Assembly: GCA_003522945.1 (NCBI GenBank)
Contig: DPHR01000026.1
Location: 1-5,318, forward strand
Source of the DNA: Clostridiales bacterium
GTDB lineage: Bacteria > Bacillota > Clostridia > Oscillospirales > Oscillospiraceae
Length of the DNA stretch: 5,318 nucleotides
Reading direction: 5' to 3'
Positions within the stretch are counted from its first letter, which is position 1. Each line of letters opens with the position of its first letter. The position numbers and the translations under genes were made by a program. Shown here in pieces: positions 5,263-5,318 of this stretch. The notes under the pieces were generated by a model. It worked only from the letters and a program-made list of their open reading frames with translations. It was not told the origin of the DNA and did no database searches.

Positions 5263-5318
5263 AATACTATAATTACACTCCTTGAAAAATCAGGCGTTAG
5301 CGTCGATTGACAAGGGCA
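5263..5318 (-). other. recR upstream gap, probably containing the end of another minus-strand gene
   Basis: The minus strand shows the recR ribosome site (5278-5283). Just above it are stop codons TGA (5290-5292) and TAA (5297-5299) in two different frames. Either could end an upstream gene (dnaX or ybaB/ebfC by usual synteny), with only about six to nine codons inside the window. This is too little to identify it or pick the frame. No promoter is evident. Confidence 0.3.

Overview
The window reads as the chromosome of a GC-rich member of the Clostridia (Firmicutes), probably a gut Oscillospiraceae/Ruminococcaceae relative. The evidence is a Firmicutes gene set (recR, RNase J, an M19 dipeptidase, a YezD/DUF2292 protein), purine-rich AGGAG-type ribosome binding sites, a textbook sigma-A promoter in an AT-rich island, and a palindromic interspersed repeat of the kind I associate with this group. 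The taxonomic call is inference. Every supported gene is on the minus strand, so transcription runs from right to left.

Right half (5262 down to 1458), in order of transcription: recR (recombinational repair), rnj (RNase J, mRNA decay and processing), a 125-bp palindromic repeat of the MITE/REP type, a peptidase-family-M19 dipeptidase, and an ArsC/Spx-fold thioredoxin-like protein. The ArsC-like start codon overlaps the dipeptidase stop. A strong intrinsic terminator (1425-1452) closes this block. These are housekeeping genes of ordinary structure.

Left part (1332 down to 1): a separate regulated transcription unit, and the most interesting part of the window. A consensus-like sigma-A promoter (1305-1332) drives a leader of roughly 460 nt. 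It contains a cobalamin (B12) riboswitch aptamer (about 1038-1284), a candidate antiterminator strand, an uncharacterised hairpin domain, and a perfect 13-bp intrinsic terminator (874-906). Downstream are a 56-aa YezD/DUF2292 gene (663-833) and, 13 nt further on, the 5' part of a gene for a secreted protein with a Pro/Thr/Glu-rich stalk that runs off the left edge. The architecture predicts that both genes are made only when B12 is scarce. A corrinoid-related role for the surface protein is therefore a reasonable hypothesis, but its functional domain lies mostly outside the window.
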